DNA of 64,000 nt, taken from assembly GCA_050175155.1 (NCBI GenBank), contig JBFXJF010000001.1:1-64000 (forward strand), read 5' to 3'. The stretch is from JBFXJF01 sp050175155 (GTDB lineage: Bacteria > Bacillota > Bacilli > Tepidibacillales > Tepidibacillaceae). Below the pieces are notes generated by a model. It did no database searches. It had not been told where the DNA came from and saw only the letters and a list, made by a program, of their open reading frames with translations. Positions 61,942 through 64,000 of this stretch are shown here, one piece after another (the first letter of the stretch is position 1; each line of letters begins with the position of its first letter). The position numbers and the translations under genes are program-made.

Positions 61942-63087
61942 ATGACTAAAGCAATTTACGTACATATTCCCTTTTGCGTTAAGAAATGCAACTATTGTGA
62001 TTTTAATTCGTATCCTTTAAGTAACCTACCTTTAAAAGAATATTTAGAAGCACTAAAAAGAGAAATGGAAATGATAGTGCAAACCAATCCTACAGAAAAG
62101 ATTATGACGATTTTTATTGGTGGGGGCACACCAACAATTTTAAAAGCTAAGGAAATGGAATATTTATTGTATTCATTAGAGAGATTCTTTCCTTCTCGTG
62201 ACAAGCAAATCGAATTTACAATTGAAGCTAATCCGGGAACGCTGGATTTAGAAAAGCTTAATGTGATGAAAGATTTTGGTGTTAATAGAATTAGTTTGGG
62301 GGTACAGGCTTTTCAAGATAATATTCTATCTTACATTGGAAGAATTCACACAGTAGAAGATATCTATCAAAGTATTGAAACAATTAAAAAAGTTGGATTT
62401 GAGAACATAAGCATTGATTTGATGTTTGGACTTCCTGGTCAAAGTGTTAGACTATTTAAAGAAAGTTTAATAAGGTTTTTCGAGTTAAAGATTCCCCATG
62501 TTTCTGTATATAGTTTAATAATTGAAGAGGGCACGCAGTTTTACTCTTTAAATAAAAAAAACGAATTATCCTTACCATCAGAAGAAGATGAGCTCACTAT
62601 GTATCTAGTAACTATGAATGAGATGGGTAAAAATAATTATCGTCACTATGAAATAAGTAATTTTTCGAAAATTGGCTATGAAAGCAAACATAATATTAAT
62701 TATTGGAGGAATAATGAATATATTGGTTTAGGATCAGGTGCTCATGGATATATAGATAGTAGAAGGTATGAGAATATCAAAGGCGTTAATGAGTATATTA
62801 AAAGCTTATCTAAAAACATATTACCTAGGGAAACAGAATACATAGTATCTAATAAAGAGAATAAAGAGAATATGTTAATGTTGGGATTAAGAATGTTAGA
62901 TGGGGTGAAATTTTCGGATTATCAAGAATTATTTAACGAAGATCTTCGTTTGGAATTCAAAAAACAGATTAGCAAATTAGATAATTTAGGTCTTATTTTA
63001 ATAGATAATTATTGCATAAAGTTGTCTGAAAAAGGTTTGTTGTATGGAAATGAAGTTTTTGCAGAATTTATACACTCTAATGATTGA
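61942..63087 (+). CDS. Heme chaperone / radical SAM protein HemW
   Basis: 381 aa. The radical SAM cluster CxxxCxxC is at Cys12, Cys16, Cys19 (PFCVKKCNYCDF), with GGGTPT and the HemN C-terminal domain following. It lacks the extra N-terminal residues needed by true HemN, so it is HemW. ATG 61942 after AGGGGTGA; a longer in-frame start would run through the lepA terminator. Stop overlaps the hrcA -35. Confidence 0.93.
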   Translation: MTKAIYVHIPFCVKKCNYCDFNSYPLSNLPLKEYLEALKREMEMIVQTNPTEKIMTIFIGGGTPTILKAKEMEYLLYSLERFFPSRDKQIEFTIEANPGTLDLEKLNVMKDFGVNRISLGVQAFQDNILSYIGRIHTVEDIYQSIETIKKVGFENISIDLMFGLPGQSVRLFKESLIRFFELKIPHVSVYSLIIEEGTQFYSLNKKNELSLPSEEDELTMYLVTMNEMGKNNYRHYEISNFSKIGYESKHNINYWRNNEYIGLGSGAHGYIDSRRYENIKGVNEYIKSLSKNILPRETEYIVSNKENKENMLMLGLRMLDGVKFSDYQELFNEDLRLEFKKQISKLDNLGLILIDNYCIKLSEKGLLYGNEVFAEFIHSND

Positions 63088-63113
63088 CAAAAGGTATATA
63101 AATTTGGTATTTT
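63084..63113 (+). promoter_or_regulatory. hrcA operon promoter
   Basis: TTGACA (overlapping the hemW stop), 18 nt, TATTTT. Confidence 0.7.
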
Positions 63114-63124
63114 GTATTTAGAGA

Positions 63125-63151
63125 TTAGCACTCATTAGGGTAGAGTGCTAA
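63125..63151 (+). promoter_or_regulatory. CIRCE operator
   Basis: TTAGCACTC, 9 nt, GAGTGCTAA: perfect match to the HrcA operator. Heat-shock control of the hrcA operon. Confidence 0.98.
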
Positions 63152-63169
63152 TAATGGGAGGTGACTAGA

Positions 63170-64000
63170 TTGCTTACTGAAAGACAGAAATTAATTTTGA
63201 GTGTGGTAGTAGATAATTATATTACGACTGCTGAACCAATTGGTTCTAGATCAATTTCTAAGCAAAGAGAAATTAGTTATAGTCCTGCAACAATACGTAA
63301 TGAAATGGCAGATTTAGAGGAAATGGGATTTTTAGAACAACCACACACTTCATCTGGAAGGGTTCCTTCTAATCAAGGGTATCGTTATTATGTAGATTAT
63401 TTAATTAAACCAGAGAGAATTATCATCTCGAAAAACATATTAAACAATATTAGGAACATTTTTACTAGTCAATTTAATGAATTTGAACATGTTTTAGAAC
63501 AGGCGGCAAACATTTTATCGCAGATTACTAACTATACTAGTATTATTTTGGGTCCGGAAATTTTTAATACAAAATTAACAAGGATTCAAATAGTACCTAT
63601 ATCGGATGATAATTTAGTAGTAATCTTAGTAACAAGCTCTGGGAAAGTAGAACATAAAACATTGAAAATTACCAAAGAAGTTTCGATTCATGAAATCGAG
63701 AGCTTAGTTAATTATCTCAATTATAAATTAGCGGGTACCCCTTTATATCAATTGAAATCGAAAATAGAAAAAGAACTTTTGGATGAATTTACAAAAAACT
63801 TTACCGATTATGAGAAATCAATGAAGATAATAAACGAATTATTTAGTGACCTTGATGTTCAAGAAGGTAAGAAAATATATCTTGGAGGTACAATAAATCT
63901 TCTTAACCAACCTGAATTCAATGACATGAATACAATTAAAGGCTTATTCAAATTGTTCGAGAAAACGGAAGATGTTAAACATCTTATGAAATCAACGAAT
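63170..64000 (+). CDS. Heat-inducible repressor HrcA (partial, runs off window)
   Basis: 277 codons in the window, no stop. The N-terminal winged helix has LTERQKLILSVVVDNYITTA, TIRNEMADLEEMGFL and HTSSGRVPSNQGYRYYVD, all HrcA signatures. TTG start 63170 after GGGAGGTGA. It represses its own operon through CIRCE and is probably followed by grpE-dnaK-dnaJ. Confidence 0.96.
   Translation, partial: MLTERQKLILSVVVDNYITTAEPIGSRSISKQREISYSPATIRNEMADLEEMGFLEQPHTSSGRVPSNQGYRYYVDYLIKPERIIISKNILNNIRNIFTSQFNEFEHVLEQAANILSQITNYTSIILGPEIFNTKLTRIQIVPISDDNLVVILVTSSGKVEHKTLKITKEVSIHEIESLVNYLNYKLAGTPLYQLKSKIEKELLDEFTKNFTDYEKSMKIINELFSDLDVQEGKKIYLGGTINLLNQPEFNDMNTIKGLFKLFEKTEDVKHLMKSTN

Overview
The window is a low-GC chromosomal segment of an endospore-forming Firmicute. 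Spore genes (gpr, spoIIP, yqxA, a GerMN lipoprotein, a SleB-type hydrolase), Gram-positive gene order, strong AAGGAGG ribosome binding sites, frequent TTG/GTG starts, a T-box leader and a CIRCE/HrcA operator all support this. The class is uncertain; Clostridia or an anaerobic Bacilli lineage are both possible. No rRNA or tRNA gene was recognised.

Layout. 1-3.2 kb: a large subtype I-C-like CRISPR array (48 repeats) read left to right, its leader and cas genes lying outside to the left. 3.3-4.7 kb: a Fic gene and a 179-bp tandem repeat with strong hairpins. 4.7-9.3 kb: a MarR regulator and a heterodimeric ABC exporter. 9.3-10.0 kb: two 98-aa paralogues that are bare histidine-kinase DHp domains. 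10.4-18.0 kb: glucokinase and pgi, a twin-P-loop ATPase, a SleB-like hydrolase, a TPM protein, a rhomboid protease and CobO. 18.0-21.1 kb: a cobalamin riboswitch and a btuFCD-type importer.

21.2-63+ kb follows the conserved Gram-positive backbone yqeG-yqeH-aroE-yhbY-nadD-yqeK-rsfS-cvfB-yqeM ... leuS ... comEA-comEB ... comEC ... holA-rpsT-gpr-spoIIP-yqxA-lepA-hemW-hrcA, broken by two accessory blocks. The first (27.2-40.2 kb) carries uvsE, a decayed Rhs/YD-repeat gene, DUF4160/DUF2442 genes, amt-PII, an MFS gene, an arsenic operon and a NapH-like ferredoxin flanked by two paralogous small membrane proteins; leuS with its T-box also sits here. Copies of a GGGGACGGTTCT hairpin repeat punctuate it. 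The second (41.6-51.7 kb) splits comEB from comEC. It carries a two-component system, a VTC/DUF4956/CotH module, GerMN genes, a split sigma-factor cassette and an LRR lipoprotein.

The most interesting locus is 47.8-50.7 kb. It encodes a SigO-like sigma factor, a YvrJ/holin-like membrane peptide, an RsoA-like co-sigma protein, a divergent leaderless amidase and a leaderless C39-like cysteine protease. A nearly identical 30-32 nt motif (TTGTTT, 16-17 nt, then (A/C)CTTTA) lies upstream of all three transcription units, as expected for a self-regulated promoter class. I infer a dedicated-sigma lysis or non-classical secretion cassette. Two of its genes also have leaders able to hide their Shine-Dalgarno sites.
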